Part shown: in pieces, positions 41,836 to 50,673 of the stretch
How positions within the stretch are numbered: the stretch's first letter is position 1
How the letters are laid out: each line of letters begins with the position of its first letter
Source: Kineothrix sp. MB12-C1
Lineage (GTDB): Bacteria; Bacillota; Clostridia; Lachnospirales; Lachnospiraceae
Direction of reading: 5' to 3'
NCBI RefSeq assembly: GCF_030863805.1
Contig: NZ_CP132957.1
Span: 2,976,001-3,040,000 of the forward strand
Length of the DNA stretch: 64,000 bases
Position numbers and translations under genes: made by a program
Notes under the pieces: generated by a model
Told to the model about the DNA's origin: nothing
The model's database searches: none
What the model saw: the letters and a program-made list of their open reading frames with translations, nothing else

Positions 41836-42738
41836 ATGAAAAATATAAGAAATTTTTTTAAGTATGATAACGTAGGCCTTTTTTTCGTACTTCCAGCTTT
41901 AGTATATATGCTCGCTTTCGTAGGTTATCCTATTATATACAATTTTGTTCTGAGTTTTCAGGATGTAACAGCCAGAAGTCTTAAGAGTGAAATAAGAGAT
42001 TTTATAGGAATTAGCAATTATATTGATCTGTTTACGCAAGATAACGTGATGAGCACATCTCTTTGGAATACGTTTATATTCACTGTTTCATGCTTAATAT
42101 TCCAGTTTATTATCGGATTTGCGCTGGCGGTCTTCTTTAATAAAAATTTTGCTTTTTCCAAACCGGTACGCGGACTTTTGATGATGCCATGGATGATACC
42201 AATTACGATTACGGGTCTTATTTTCAAATTTATGTTTGGAACCGATGTAGGAATTATCAACTATTTTCTAAAAAGCTTAGGAATCATAGGAGAAAATATA
42301 GAATGGCTGACAAGTACGACGACAGCGATGCCAGCCGTAATTTTTTCTAATATCTGGATAGGAATTCCTTTCAATATGATTCTGATTGCAACGGGGCTTA
42401 CTACGATTCCTACGGAATTGTATGAAAGTGCTTCGATCGATGGTGCCAATAAGCTGCAAGCATTCTGGAGGATTACCGTGCCTTTGTTGAAGCCGACAAT
42501 TGAGTCCGTACTCATACTCGGATTCATTTATACCTTTAAAGTCTATGACCTTATATATGTTATGACGAGCGGCGGGCCGGTCAATTCCACACAAGTATTG
42601 TCCACCTATTCCTATAAACTTTCATTTGAGATGTTCAAATATAGTAAGGGGGCAGCGGTGGCCAACGTACTGTTCGTTATCTTATTTATAGTTAGTCTCA
42701 TATATTTAAGATATGTGTATACAGAGGAGGAAGCATAA
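41836..42738 (+). CDS. Carbohydrate ABC transporter permease, MalF/UgpA type
   Basis: The 300-residue membrane protein has six helices, the first at residues 13-35. MMPWMIPITITGLIFKFMFG is a MalF-type segment. The ATPase-contact loop is ESASIDGANKLQAFWRITVP near residue 200, and VMTSGGPVNSTQVLSTYSYK is the usual C-terminal motif. GGAGGAAAT lies upstream. The stop shares one base with the next start (TAATG). It works with the binding protein at 40483 and the permease at 42738. Confidence 0.94.
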   Translation: MKNIRNFFKYDNVGLFFVLPALVYMLAFVGYPIIYNFVLSFQDVTARSLKSEIRDFIGISNYIDLFTQDNVMSTSLWNTFIFTVSCLIFQFIIGFALAVFFNKNFAFSKPVRGLLMMPWMIPITITGLIFKFMFGTDVGIINYFLKSLGIIGENIEWLTSTTTAMPAVIFSNIWIGIPFNMILIATGLTTIPTELYESASIDGANKLQAFWRITVPLLKPTIESVLILGFIYTFKVYDLIYVMTSGGPVNSTQVLSTYSYKLSFEMFKYSKGAAVANVLFVILFIVSLIYLRYVYTEEEA

Positions 42739-43586
42739 TGGGAGCAGAAATGAAATTATCGAAGAGCAAAAATGTCATATATTGTATAGTATCTGTGCTT
42801 GTTTTATGTACTCTTTTATTTCCGTTGTATTGGATATTCGTTACATCCCTGAAAACCGAAAAAGAAATCTTCCAGATTCCTCCAACTTTTTGGCCTGAGA
42901 TATTAAACCTGAATTCTTATATGGTACAGTTCGACAGCGGAGATTTTAATATGTTCCAATCCTTTGGAAACAGCTTAATTATTTCCTTATCGGCAATGGT
43001 GATAGCAGTGGTTCTTGCAGTCCCGGCATCTTATGGTATTGCCCGGTATGCCTTTGTAGGAAAAAAGGGGGTTATCCTCGTGTTCCTTATCACACAGATG
43101 CTCCCGGTATCGGTACTTCTTACGCCGCTGTTCATTATGTTTAAGAATTTACATTTATATAATACACTTTTTTCTACTATTTTAGCGGATGCGACAATAG
43201 GAATTCCCTTTTCGGTGTTGATTCTTAAGAATTATTTCGCATCAATTCCTAAGGAGTTAGAGGAGGCTGCATATATCGATGGCTGTAACCGATTTACGGC
43301 ATTTCTCAGAGTGTTGATTCCAATCACGAAGCCAGGAGTTGTGGTGTGTGGTGTTTTTTCTTTTCTGTATGCTTGGGGAGATCTCGCTTACGGAATGACC
43401 TTCATTCTGGAACAGGAGAAACGGCCGATTACAGCAGGAATTTTTAACTTTATGGGTCAGTATGGAACGAAATGGAGTTACTTGACCGCATTTGCTGTAG
43501 TAACGATTATTCCGGTTGCTCTTATCTTTATTCTGATGCAGAAATATATTATCAGCGGTATGACAAGCGGAGCGGTCAAAGGATAA
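42738..43586 (+). CDS. Carbohydrate ABC transporter permease, MalG/UgpE type
   Basis: The 282-residue membrane protein has six predicted helices. FPLYWIFVTSLKTEKEIF follows the first helix, the ATPase-docking loop is EEAAYIDGCNRFTAFLRVLI near residue 175, and the C-terminus is KYIISGMTSGAVKG. The start overlaps the upstream stop by one base, with GAGGAGG as ribosome site. A later methionine at codon 5 is an alternative start. No ATPase is encoded in the operon. Confidence 0.94.
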   Translation: MGAEMKLSKSKNVIYCIVSVLVLCTLLFPLYWIFVTSLKTEKEIFQIPPTFWPEILNLNSYMVQFDSGDFNMFQSFGNSLIISLSAMVIAVVLAVPASYGIARYAFVGKKGVILVFLITQMLPVSVLLTPLFIMFKNLHLYNTLFSTILADATIGIPFSVLILKNYFASIPKELEEAAYIDGCNRFTAFLRVLIPITKPGVVVCGVFSFLYAWGDLAYGMTFILEQEKRPITAGIFNFMGQYGTKWSYLTAFAVVTIIPVALIFILMQKYIISGMTSGAVKG

Positions 43587-43670
43587 AGAGTGAAAATATG
43601 AAAAGAGAAAAACACGAGGGAAAGAAAATTATCAAGATAGAGAAAAGCACGAAAATGGAGGTATACTGCT

Positions 43671-45647
43671 ATGATTGAAAAAAGAGATGGGAAACTGGTA
43701 TTTTACTACGATGGTGAAGAAGTATGGCTGGAAGCGTGGGGAGCTAATGCCCTGAGGATTCGGGCCATCAAAAGTGACAGCATGCCTCAAGCTGATTGGG
43801 CATTGCAAAAGCCGGAAAAAACAGAATGTCAGATAGAAGTACATGATAATGTCGGGACAATTACCAATGGTGGAATCCGGGCAGAAATTACAAGGTTTGG
43901 AAAGATAAAGATATATAATGGAAATAATAAGCTTATTCTGGAGGAATACAGCAGAAATAGAAAGGATATCTGTGGAGAGAAATGCAGCGCCCTTGAAGTG
44001 GAGGCGAGAGAATTCAAAGCGATTCCCGGTGGAGATTATCATCTGACACAGCGTTTCGAGTCCTTAGATAGAAATGAGAAGTTATATGGAATGGGGCAAT
44101 ATCAGCAGCCATATTTGGACTTAAAGGGGCTCGATTTAGAACTTGCACATAGAAATTCGCAGGCCAGCGTTCCTTTTGTACTTTCTTCTTTGGGATACGG
44201 ACTTCTTTGGAACAATCCGGGAGTAGGCAGAGCGGTACTCGGCAGAAATATTATGAGTTTTGAAGCCTTTTCTACGAAAACTTTGGATTATTGGGTAGTG
44301 GCAGGGGATACTCCGGCTCAAATAGAAGAAGCTTATGCGGATGTTACGGGAAAAGTACCTATGATGCCTGAATACGGTCTTGGGTTCTGGCAGTGTAAAT
44401 TGCGCTATCAAACACAGGAAGAGCTGCTTGAAGTTGCCAGAGAGTATAAGAGAAGAAACTTGCCTATCGATGTGATTGTTGTAGATTTCTTCCATTGGCC
44501 GAAGCAGGGAGAATGGAAATTCGATCCGGTGTATTGGCCGGATCCGAAGGCAATGGTAGCAGAATTGAAAGAGATGGGAATAGAGCTTATGGTTTCCATC
44601 TGGCCGACGGTGGAAAGAGAAAGCGAGAACTATGAAGAAATGTTGGAAAAGGGTTATCTGATACGTACCGATAGGGGAGTGAGAGTAGGGCTTGATTTTC
44701 AGGCAGCTACCATCCACTATGATGCGACTAATCCGGGAGCGAGAGATTATCTATGGAACAAAGCGAAAGAGAATTATTATGAGTATGGAATAAAGATATT
44801 CTGGCTGGATGAAGCGGAGCCTGAATACTCAGTGTATGATTTCGATAACTATAGGTATCATATGGGAAGTAATTTACAGATAGGAAATATATATCCGAGA
44901 GAATATGCCAAAACATTTTATAACGGAATGGAAGCACAGGGACAGGAGAATATTGTGAATCTTCTTCGTTGTGCGTGGGCGGGAAGCCAAAAATACGGAG
45001 CTCTTGTATGGTCAGGGGATATCGCCTCCAGCTTTGACAGTATGCGTAATCAGCTTGCGGCAGGACTGAATATGGGAATTGCCGGAATCCCATGGTGGAC
45101 AACCGATATTGGAGGATTCCATGGAGGAAACCCTGATGATCCTGAATTCAGGGAACTGTTTGTGCGATGGTTCCAATGGGGGGCATTTTGTCCGGTTATG
45201 AGGTTACATGGAGACAGAGAGCCGAGACAACCCCAACAAGGAACGACAGGTGGAAGCACATGCTGTTCAGGGGCTGCGAATGAAGTGTGGAGCTATGGTG
45301 AAGAGGTCTATGAAATCTGCAAGAAGTATATTGGAGTAAGGGAAGACTTGCGGGATTATGTTCGTGAACAGATGATGCAGGCCCACGAAAAAGGAACTCC
45401 TGTAATGAGGCCGCTGTTCTATGAATTCCCGGAAGATAGAATCTGTTGGGATAACGAAGAGGAGTATATGTTTGGTGAAAAGTATCTGGTAGCTCCTATT
45501 CTCGTGCCCGGACAACGCAGAAAAGAGGTATACCTGCCGAAAGGTTCTAACTGGGAGGCTATGGATGATGGAACCGTATATTCGGGCGGAGAGAATATTA
45601 CAGTCGATGCGCCGATTGATTATATGCCGGTATTCAAACGAATATAA
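43671..45647 (+). CDS. GH31 family alpha-glycosidase, probably alpha-xylosidase
   Basis: This 658-residue cytosolic enzyme lacks a signal peptide. The nucleophile is D380 in IFWLDEAEPE, and the acid/base is D450 in LVWSGDIASSFDSM. DFFHWPKQGEWKFDPVYWPD and GIPWWTTDIGGF are GH31 barrel blocks seen in alpha-xylosidases of the XylS/BoGH31 type. It differs clearly from the YicI-type enzyme at 6988, so the window encodes two distinct GH31 lineages. It is the last gene of the 40483 ABC operon (GGAGG upstream) and likely removes terminal xylose or glucose from imported oligosaccharides. Confidence 0.9.
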   Translation: MIEKRDGKLVFYYDGEEVWLEAWGANALRIRAIKSDSMPQADWALQKPEKTECQIEVHDNVGTITNGGIRAEITRFGKIKIYNGNNKLILEEYSRNRKDICGEKCSALEVEAREFKAIPGGDYHLTQRFESLDRNEKLYGMGQYQQPYLDLKGLDLELAHRNSQASVPFVLSSLGYGLLWNNPGVGRAVLGRNIMSFEAFSTKTLDYWVVAGDTPAQIEEAYADVTGKVPMMPEYGLGFWQCKLRYQTQEELLEVAREYKRRNLPIDVIVVDFFHWPKQGEWKFDPVYWPDPKAMVAELKEMGIELMVSIWPTVERESENYEEMLEKGYLIRTDRGVRVGLDFQAATIHYDATNPGARDYLWNKAKENYYEYGIKIFWLDEAEPEYSVYDFDNYRYHMGSNLQIGNIYPREYAKTFYNGMEAQGQENIVNLLRCAWAGSQKYGALVWSGDIASSFDSMRNQLAAGLNMGIAGIPWWTTDIGGFHGGNPDDPEFRELFVRWFQWGAFCPVMRLHGDREPRQPQQGTTGGSTCCSGAANEVWSYGEEVYEICKKYIGVREDLRDYVREQMMQAHEKGTPVMRPLFYEFPEDRICWDNEEEYMFGEKYLVAPILVPGQRRKEVYLPKGSNWEAMDDGTVYSGGENITVDAPIDYMPVFKRI

Positions 45648-45681
45648 AATTAAAATAGGCAGGTTAATATAATAAAAAACA

Positions 45682-45734
45682 GATATCCTCTTATTAGAGC
45701 CAAAGAAATAGGTGATAATAAGAGGATTTTTGTA
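45682..45734 (+). terminator. Rho-independent terminator of the ABC/GH31 operon
   Basis: ATATCCTCTTATTA pairs with TAATAAGAGGAT and is followed by TTTTT (stem about 45682-45730). Confidence 0.8.
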
Positions 45735-45837
45735 GTAATAATATAAGTGTTTATATGATGAAGAAAAAGAAGTACAATAGTATATAAGTTTATTTGGGGA
45801 AAAGTCTGCGGGGAGAAGAGAAAGGAAGGATTTATTT

Positions 45838-46125
45838 ATGAAAATAAGAATTTTGTTAGGATTGAATATAATTTTATGTATGGTATGTTTATTTATATCT
45901 TGTAGAATTTTCTGGAATATGGGTATATTTGTGGATGAATATAATCTGAGCCCTAATATCATAGTGGGTGGTGATATTTGGCTTATGATGGATTGGTTAA
46001 GACTATTTCTTCTCTTCATGATACTTATATTTTCTGCAATTATATTTTTCTTTCTAAAAAGAATAGAAAAAATAGAAATAACTAAAAATAATATACAAAA
46101 CAATAAAGAAAAAAGGAGTACATAA
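45838..46125 (+). CDS. Small two-helix membrane protein, unknown function
   Basis: The 95-residue protein has two hydrophobic segments, residues 4-26 and 58-80. A short polar loop between them has NMGIFVDEYNLSPNIIVGGD, and a lysine/asparagine-rich tail follows (KNNIQNNKEKRST). AAGGAAGG precedes the ATG and the VOC gene starts 4 bp after its stop, which supports expression. No family is recognised. Confidence 0.6.
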   Translation: MKIRILLGLNIILCMVCLFISCRIFWNMGIFVDEYNLSPNIIVGGDIWLMMDWLRLFLLFMILIFSAIIFFFLKRIEKIEITKNNIQNNKEKRST

Positions 46126-46129
46126 CATT

Positions 46130-46510
46130 ATGAAATTAACACAGATACACCATGTAGCTATTATCGCTTCCAATTATGAGAAATCCAGACACTTTTATGT
46201 GGACCTGCTCGGATTCGAGGTAATTCGCGAGAATTACAGAAAAGAACGTAATGATTATAAATTAGATTTGAAGTTAGGAGATGTGGAGCTTGAATTGTTC
46301 GGTATACCGGTCAGCCCTAAGCGTCTCAGCTATCCGGAAGCTTGCGGACTACGTCACTTAGCGTTCAAGGTAGATGATATTGGGGAAGTGATAGAAGAAT
46401 TGCATGAGCTTGGAATTGAAACAGAGCCGGTTCGAATTGATGAGTTTACAGGAAAGAAAATGACATTTTTCGCTGATCCGGATGGACTGCCGTTGGAATT
46501 ACATGAATAA
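46130..46510 (+). CDS. VOC family protein (glyoxalase I-like)
   Basis: The 126-residue cytosolic protein has two beta-alpha-beta-beta-beta modules. Metal-ligand candidates are H8 in IHHVAII, E near residue 57 in DVELELFG, H75 in LRHLAFKVDDI, and E124 in PLELHE. These match the H/E/H/E pattern of the VOC superfamily, close to gloA2 (YwbC-like). Possible roles are methylglyoxal detoxification or isomerisation of a sugar-derived compound. It shares a transcript with the preceding small membrane protein; a strong GC hairpin follows. Confidence 0.87.
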   Translation: MKLTQIHHVAIIASNYEKSRHFYVDLLGFEVIRENYRKERNDYKLDLKLGDVELELFGIPVSPKRLSYPEACGLRHLAFKVDDIGEVIEELHELGIETEPVRIDEFTGKKMTFFADPDGLPLELHE

Positions 46511-46519
46511 AGAAAGATG

Positions 46520-46569
46520 TATGCCGCCGCCGCTTAAAGGTATTTTATACCTGCAATGGCGGCGGCATA
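46520..46569 (+). terminator. Strong GC-rich hairpin after the VOC gene
   Basis: TATGCCGCCGCC (46520-46531) pairs with GGCGGCGGCATA (46558-46569), with an inner AGGTATTTTATACCT stem. It has no U-run but is very stable. Confidence 0.7.
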
Positions 46570-46681
46570 GTTAATATAAAAGCAGGAAAGGTCAGTATAA
46601 AGCCGGATATTATATTGCTGAAATGCTAACAAAAATGATATAAAGGAGATAAATAAGAGTATAAAAAGAAAGGAAAATAAA

Positions 46682-48346
46682 ATGAAAAAGATGATCGACA
46701 ACCCCATTTTAAAAGGTTTTCATCCGGATCCTTCTATTATCAGGGTAGGAGAGGATTTCTATCTGGCAACCTCTACCTTTGAATGGTGGCCGGGTATAAG
46801 GCTGCATCATTCAAAAGATTTAATTCATTGGGAGTTGATTGAATATCCTTTAAACAGAGTATCTCAGCTTGACCTGAGAGGAGTAGGAGCTTCCCAGGGC
46901 ATATGGGCTCCTTGTCTTACTTATGATAAAGGTGTTTTTTATTTGGTGTATACGGTTGTAAAATCTTTTTACTGTAATATGTATGATACTATGAATTATC
47001 TCGTGACGTCAGATAACATTCATGGTCCATGGTCGGAACCTGTACCTCTTAATAATTTTGGTTTTGATCCTTCTTTGTTCCATGATGAAGACGGAAGAAA
47101 ATATATGGTAAGTATGGTAACAGACCACAGGGTTCCGAAGAAATATATTGGGCGATTGACTTTACAGGAGTACGACCCCATAGAACAGAAAATGATAGGT
47201 CCGGTGAAGGATATTTATACTGCGGATAAAATTTTTCTTGAGGGTCCCCATATTTTCAAGAGAAAAGATTGGTATTATCTGTTCAGTGCGGACACCGGAA
47301 CGGGAGAAGGACACGGTCAGACGATTCAGCGATCGAAAGATATATGGGGACCGTATGAAATGTATCAGGCAGACTTTATGAATAGAGAATCGGAAGATGA
47401 GGCATATTCTATTTTGACCTCAAGGCATAGAGAAAGTATTGCTATTCAGAAAGCCGGACATGCGGATTTAGTGGAAACAGGCAAAGGAGAATGGTATATA
47501 GTTCACCTTTGCGCAAGGGCATCGGATAAACGAAATCCATTAGATGCTAAAAAATTCCCGGGAGAAAGAAGATATATGTTGGGTCGGGAAACGGCTATTC
47601 AAAAGGTGAAGTGGACAGAGAATGACTGGTTGGTGCTCGATTATCAGGAAGAAGCGCAAGACAATATGCCTAAGGAAAGGGTATCGGTACCGGACTTGCC
47701 GGAATGCAAATATAAAGGATTCCCGCAACGGGATGATTTTAATGAAAAAATGCTTTTAGCAGATTATCAATCATTGAGAGTACCTATGGATGAAACCTAT
47801 TTGTCCTTGGAAGAAAGACCGGGATATTTGCGGATGTACGGCAGAAGCGGTTTGTCCTCCAAGTTCAGTCAGAGCCTGATTGCCAGACGTATGACAGAAT
47901 ATAATATGGAGGTCAGTACAAAAATAGATTTCGAGCCGGATGTGTTCAAACAGATGGCAGGATTAGTATTTTTATATGATACAGATAATTACTTCTATCT
48001 GCATATTTCTCATGATGAGGATGTGGGGAAGTGTGTTACGGTATTGAAAGCAGAAAATAAAAAATATGAATATTTAACAGATTATATTCCTATAGAAAGA
48101 AACCGAGAGATTATTCTAAAAGCGGTTCTGAAAGGAACTACTTTGCAATTCATGTATCGGATAGAAGGAGGAGAAGAACAATGGATCGGCGATGAATATG
48201 ATGCCAGTTTTCTTTCGGATGAAGCTTGTGCAGAAGGTTGGTTCACGGGAGCCATGTGGGGAATCTGCTGTCAGGATTTAACAGGATTTGGTAAACCGGC
48301 AGATTTTGATTGGTTTGAGGTGAAAGATACTTCCTGCTGTTTATAA
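46682..48346 (+). CDS. GH43 beta-xylosidase
   Basis: The 554-residue protein has no signal peptide, so it is intracellular. The five-bladed propeller catalytic residues of GH43 are visible. The general base aspartate is in GFHPDPSIIRVGEDFY (near residue 14), the pKa modulator is in FGFDPSLFHD, and the general acid glutamate is in FLEGPHIFKR (near residue 182). A C-terminal beta-sandwich (about 330-550) with GLVFLYDTDNYFYLHISHDE is the GH43_C2-type domain typical of XynB-like enzymes. It removes xylose from the non-reducing end of xylo-oligosaccharides; alpha-arabinofuranosidase activity is possible. The last 76 bp overlap the convergent AraC gene. Confidence 0.93.
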   Translation: MKKMIDNPILKGFHPDPSIIRVGEDFYLATSTFEWWPGIRLHHSKDLIHWELIEYPLNRVSQLDLRGVGASQGIWAPCLTYDKGVFYLVYTVVKSFYCNMYDTMNYLVTSDNIHGPWSEPVPLNNFGFDPSLFHDEDGRKYMVSMVTDHRVPKKYIGRLTLQEYDPIEQKMIGPVKDIYTADKIFLEGPHIFKRKDWYYLFSADTGTGEGHGQTIQRSKDIWGPYEMYQADFMNRESEDEAYSILTSRHRESIAIQKAGHADLVETGKGEWYIVHLCARASDKRNPLDAKKFPGERRYMLGRETAIQKVKWTENDWLVLDYQEEAQDNMPKERVSVPDLPECKYKGFPQRDDFNEKMLLADYQSLRVPMDETYLSLEERPGYLRMYGRSGLSSKFSQSLIARRMTEYNMEVSTKIDFEPDVFKQMAGLVFLYDTDNYFYLHISHDEDVGKCVTVLKAENKKYEYLTDYIPIERNREIILKAVLKGTTLQFMYRIEGGEEQWIGDEYDASFLSDEACAEGWFTGAMWGICCQDLTGFGKPADFDWFEVKDTSCCL

Positions 48347-49122
48347 TGGGCACGATACATGGTGGGCGTCATATTCATATATTTTTTAAATTGCCTCATA
48401 AAATGGAGTTCGTTTTCATAACCGCAAAAGGATGCCAGTGATTGAATAGACATATCCGTAGTACGCAGATAAAAGCAGGCATTTTTCAGCCGTGCCTGAA
48501 TAACCTCTTGCATACAGGAGGTGGCGAACAGTTTCTTATATAAATGCTGGAAATAGGAAGGGCTCATGTGTATACTTTTCGCCATTTCGTCTATGGACCA
48601 TTTTTTGTGAGGGGCATTGGCAATAGCAATACGAATGGAATTCATTTCATTATAATATTTGTGGGTAGTAATTTCATTGGGTGTTTCATGAATCTGGGAG
48701 GATAAGGAATATAAAAGGGCTCTCATCAATGAGTCGATGATTTGCTCTTTAAAAGGATGTGCGGTGTGCGTTTCCAAGACTACCAGTCTTGCATAGTCGG
48801 ATAGCTGTCCTACATAAGAAAGCGGACAGGGAGTATCCAAGGGAATATTAAGCTCCTCAAAAAAGGATAGATCCTCTTTTGAAAAGTCAAAATGAATCCA
48901 GTCATCATTATAGTTCGGGTTATGGCAGCCATAATGAACATAGCTTTCTTTATTATATAAAATAGCGGTATTGGCAGGTATAGTTATGAATTCTTTATTT
49001 TGTTCAAAAAAGGCTTCTGTTTTAATAATCAACAGCGTATAATCGGGGGTTCCGTTGGGGCGGTACATATCCAGAACGGTGCGGTGCTTGGAATCGTAAC
49101 CACAGTTAAATACGGTTATCAT
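48271..49122 (-). CDS. AraC family transcriptional regulator
   Basis: The 283-residue protein has an N-terminal cupin-like sensing region (about 15-120; YTLLIIKTEAFFEQNKEFIT and NDDWIHFDFSK). A C-terminal AraC HTH pair (about 170-265) has WSIDEMAKSIHMSPSYFQHL and MSIQSLASFCGYENELHFMR, followed by MNMTPTMYRAHY. It has no membrane segment, so it likely senses a cytosolic sugar. Its 3' end runs 76 bp into the GH43 gene, giving a C-terminal tail VSFTSNQSKSAGLPNPVKS with no family signature. It is divergent from the GH88 gene, its probable target. Confidence 0.9.
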   Translation of the reverse strand: MITVFNCGYDSKHRTVLDMYRPNGTPDYTLLIIKTEAFFEQNKEFITIPANTAILYNKESYVHYGCHNPNYNDDWIHFDFSKEDLSFFEELNIPLDTPCPLSYVGQLSDYARLVVLETHTAHPFKEQIIDSLMRALLYSLSSQIHETPNEITTHKYYNEMNSIRIAIANAPHKKWSIDEMAKSIHMSPSYFQHLYKKLFATSCMQEVIQARLKNACFYLRTTDMSIQSLASFCGYENELHFMRQFKKYMNMTPTMYRAHYKQQEVSFTSNQSKSAGLPNPVKS

Positions 49123-49154
49123 GAGGAAATCCTTTCGATTTTAAGTGAAATAAT

Positions 49155-49262
49155 GTAACTATTCAGTAGGTCTGCACATTTAGGAAATAATTATAAGTAG
49201 TGCAGCCATTCAACAGGTGTGCATATCTACGCGCGCGGAACAAAGCACACTTTTGTTCTATT
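49155..49262. repeat. Dispersed repeat module A followed by a family C fragment
   Basis: GTAACTATTCAGTAGGTCTG (49155-49174) is module A. A degenerate second copy (CCATTCAACAGGTGTGCAT) lies near 49206. Then GCGCGCGGAACAAAG and CACACTTTTGTTCTAT (49229-49262) match the right half of family C. The elements occupy most of the AraC-GH88 divergent region. Confidence 0.6.
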
Positions 49263-49336
49263 ATAAGATTAAATAATACGGATGTAAATATCGGTTACGA
49301 AACGACGAAATGAAGCAAAGTGAAAGGAGCATAAAA

Positions 49337-50491
49337 ATGATTAGAGAACAGGATAAAAGTTGGGTAGAGGAAACGGTAAATAAAATAGTTGAAAAAATGG
49401 ATTGGGTCAGTGACAAATCGAAGGATAAGATTCCTTATACGACGGTAAACGGTGTTCATGATGACAGAAGTGATATTACAAAGACCTTTGGAATCGATGA
49501 CGGAATCAATTGGTGGACTAATGGATTCTGGGGCGGTATGCTGTGGCTTATGTATCATGAAACAGGAGATGTGAAATATGCGGATATTGCCAGAGGAACG
49601 GAAGAGAAGTTGGATAAATGTTTCACCGATTATTATGGTCTGCATCATGACGTAGGCTTTATGTATCTGCCTACTGCGGTAGCGGATTACCGTTTAACAG
49701 GTAATCAGGAATCTCGTAAAAGAGGACTTCATGCTGCCAATATATTGGCAGGGCGTTTTAATCCGGTAGGGAAATTCCTTCGGGCATGGAATGACGGGGC
49801 GACAGATGACACAAGAGGATGGGCGATTATAGATTGCCTGTTTAACATTCCTTTATTATATTGGGCAAGTGAAGAAACGAATGATCCAAGATTCAAGCAG
49901 ATAGCTATGATGCATGCTGATACTGTTATGGAAAACTTCGTGCGTGGGGATGGTTCGGTGTGTCACATTGTAGAGTTCGATCCCAATACGGGAGAAAGGG
50001 TAAGGGATTATGGAGGACAGGGCTATGGAGACGGTTCATCCTGGACAAGAGGGCAAACATGGGGATTATATGGATTTGTAATCAGTTATCAGCATACGGG
50101 AAAACAAGAGTATCTGGATACTGCCAAAAAAATTGCCCATTACTTCATTGCGAACATTCCGGAGGATGGTATTATTCCGGTAGACTTCAGACAGCCAAAG
50201 GAGCCTGCGTGGTGTGATGATACAGCGGCAGCCATTGCAGCCGGAGGTCTGATTGAAATCGCAAGGCAGGTGGAAGAGTTGGAAAAGGAGGTGTATCTGA
50301 ACGCGGCTATTAGGCTGTTAAAGGCGTTGGATAAGAATCATTGTGATTATGGCAGGGAAAACGATTGCTTCTTACAAAAAGCAACAGCAGCTTATCATAG
50401 TCAGGAGCATGAATTTAATATTATTTACGGAGATTATTATTACATAGAAGCAATGCTTAAGCTGAAAAGGCATGATATATGTATCTGGTAA
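49337..50491 (+). CDS. GH88 unsaturated glucuronyl/galacturonyl hydrolase
   Basis: The 384-residue protein starts at ATG 49337 behind AAAGGAG; the frame is open from 49310, but that start has no site. It has no signal peptide. The (alpha/alpha)6-barrel signatures of GH88 are NWWTNGFWGGMLWLMYHETG, HHDVGFMYLPTAVADYRLTG (first catalytic Asp), TRGWAIIDCLFNIPLLYWAS (second Asp) and GQGYGDGSSWTRGQTWGLYG. The enzyme removes the 4,5-unsaturated uronic acid left at the end of oligosaccharides by polysaccharide lyases. No lyase is encoded in this window, so the substrate may be made elsewhere or by other bacteria. The divergent AraC gene probably regulates it. Confidence 0.92.
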   Translation: MIREQDKSWVEETVNKIVEKMDWVSDKSKDKIPYTTVNGVHDDRSDITKTFGIDDGINWWTNGFWGGMLWLMYHETGDVKYADIARGTEEKLDKCFTDYYGLHHDVGFMYLPTAVADYRLTGNQESRKRGLHAANILAGRFNPVGKFLRAWNDGATDDTRGWAIIDCLFNIPLLYWASEETNDPRFKQIAMMHADTVMENFVRGDGSVCHIVEFDPNTGERVRDYGGQGYGDGSSWTRGQTWGLYGFVISYQHTGKQEYLDTAKKIAHYFIANIPEDGIIPVDFRQPKEPAWCDDTAAAIAAGGLIEIARQVEELEKEVYLNAAIRLLKALDKNHCDYGRENDCFLQKATAAYHSQEHEFNIIYGDYYYIEAMLKLKRHDICIW

Positions 50492-50537
50492 CAGACGGCG
50501 AATTAATCACCGTCTATATAAAATAAAAGTATATTAA

Positions 50538-50572
50538 AAAAATGCACTTGAAGCTTTAAAAAGTGCATTTTT
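50538..50572 (+). terminator. Rho-independent terminator after the GH88 gene
   Basis: AAATGCACTT pairs with AAGTGCATTTTTT, with a U-run at the end. Confidence 0.8.
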
Positions 50573-50673
50573 TATTGTAATAAAACTGGTATATTATAAG
50601 TATGAAAACGGAAGGCCAACCGATAGAAATGATTTCTGACATATAAAGCGAAAAAACTTGGAGGGTGAAGAAA

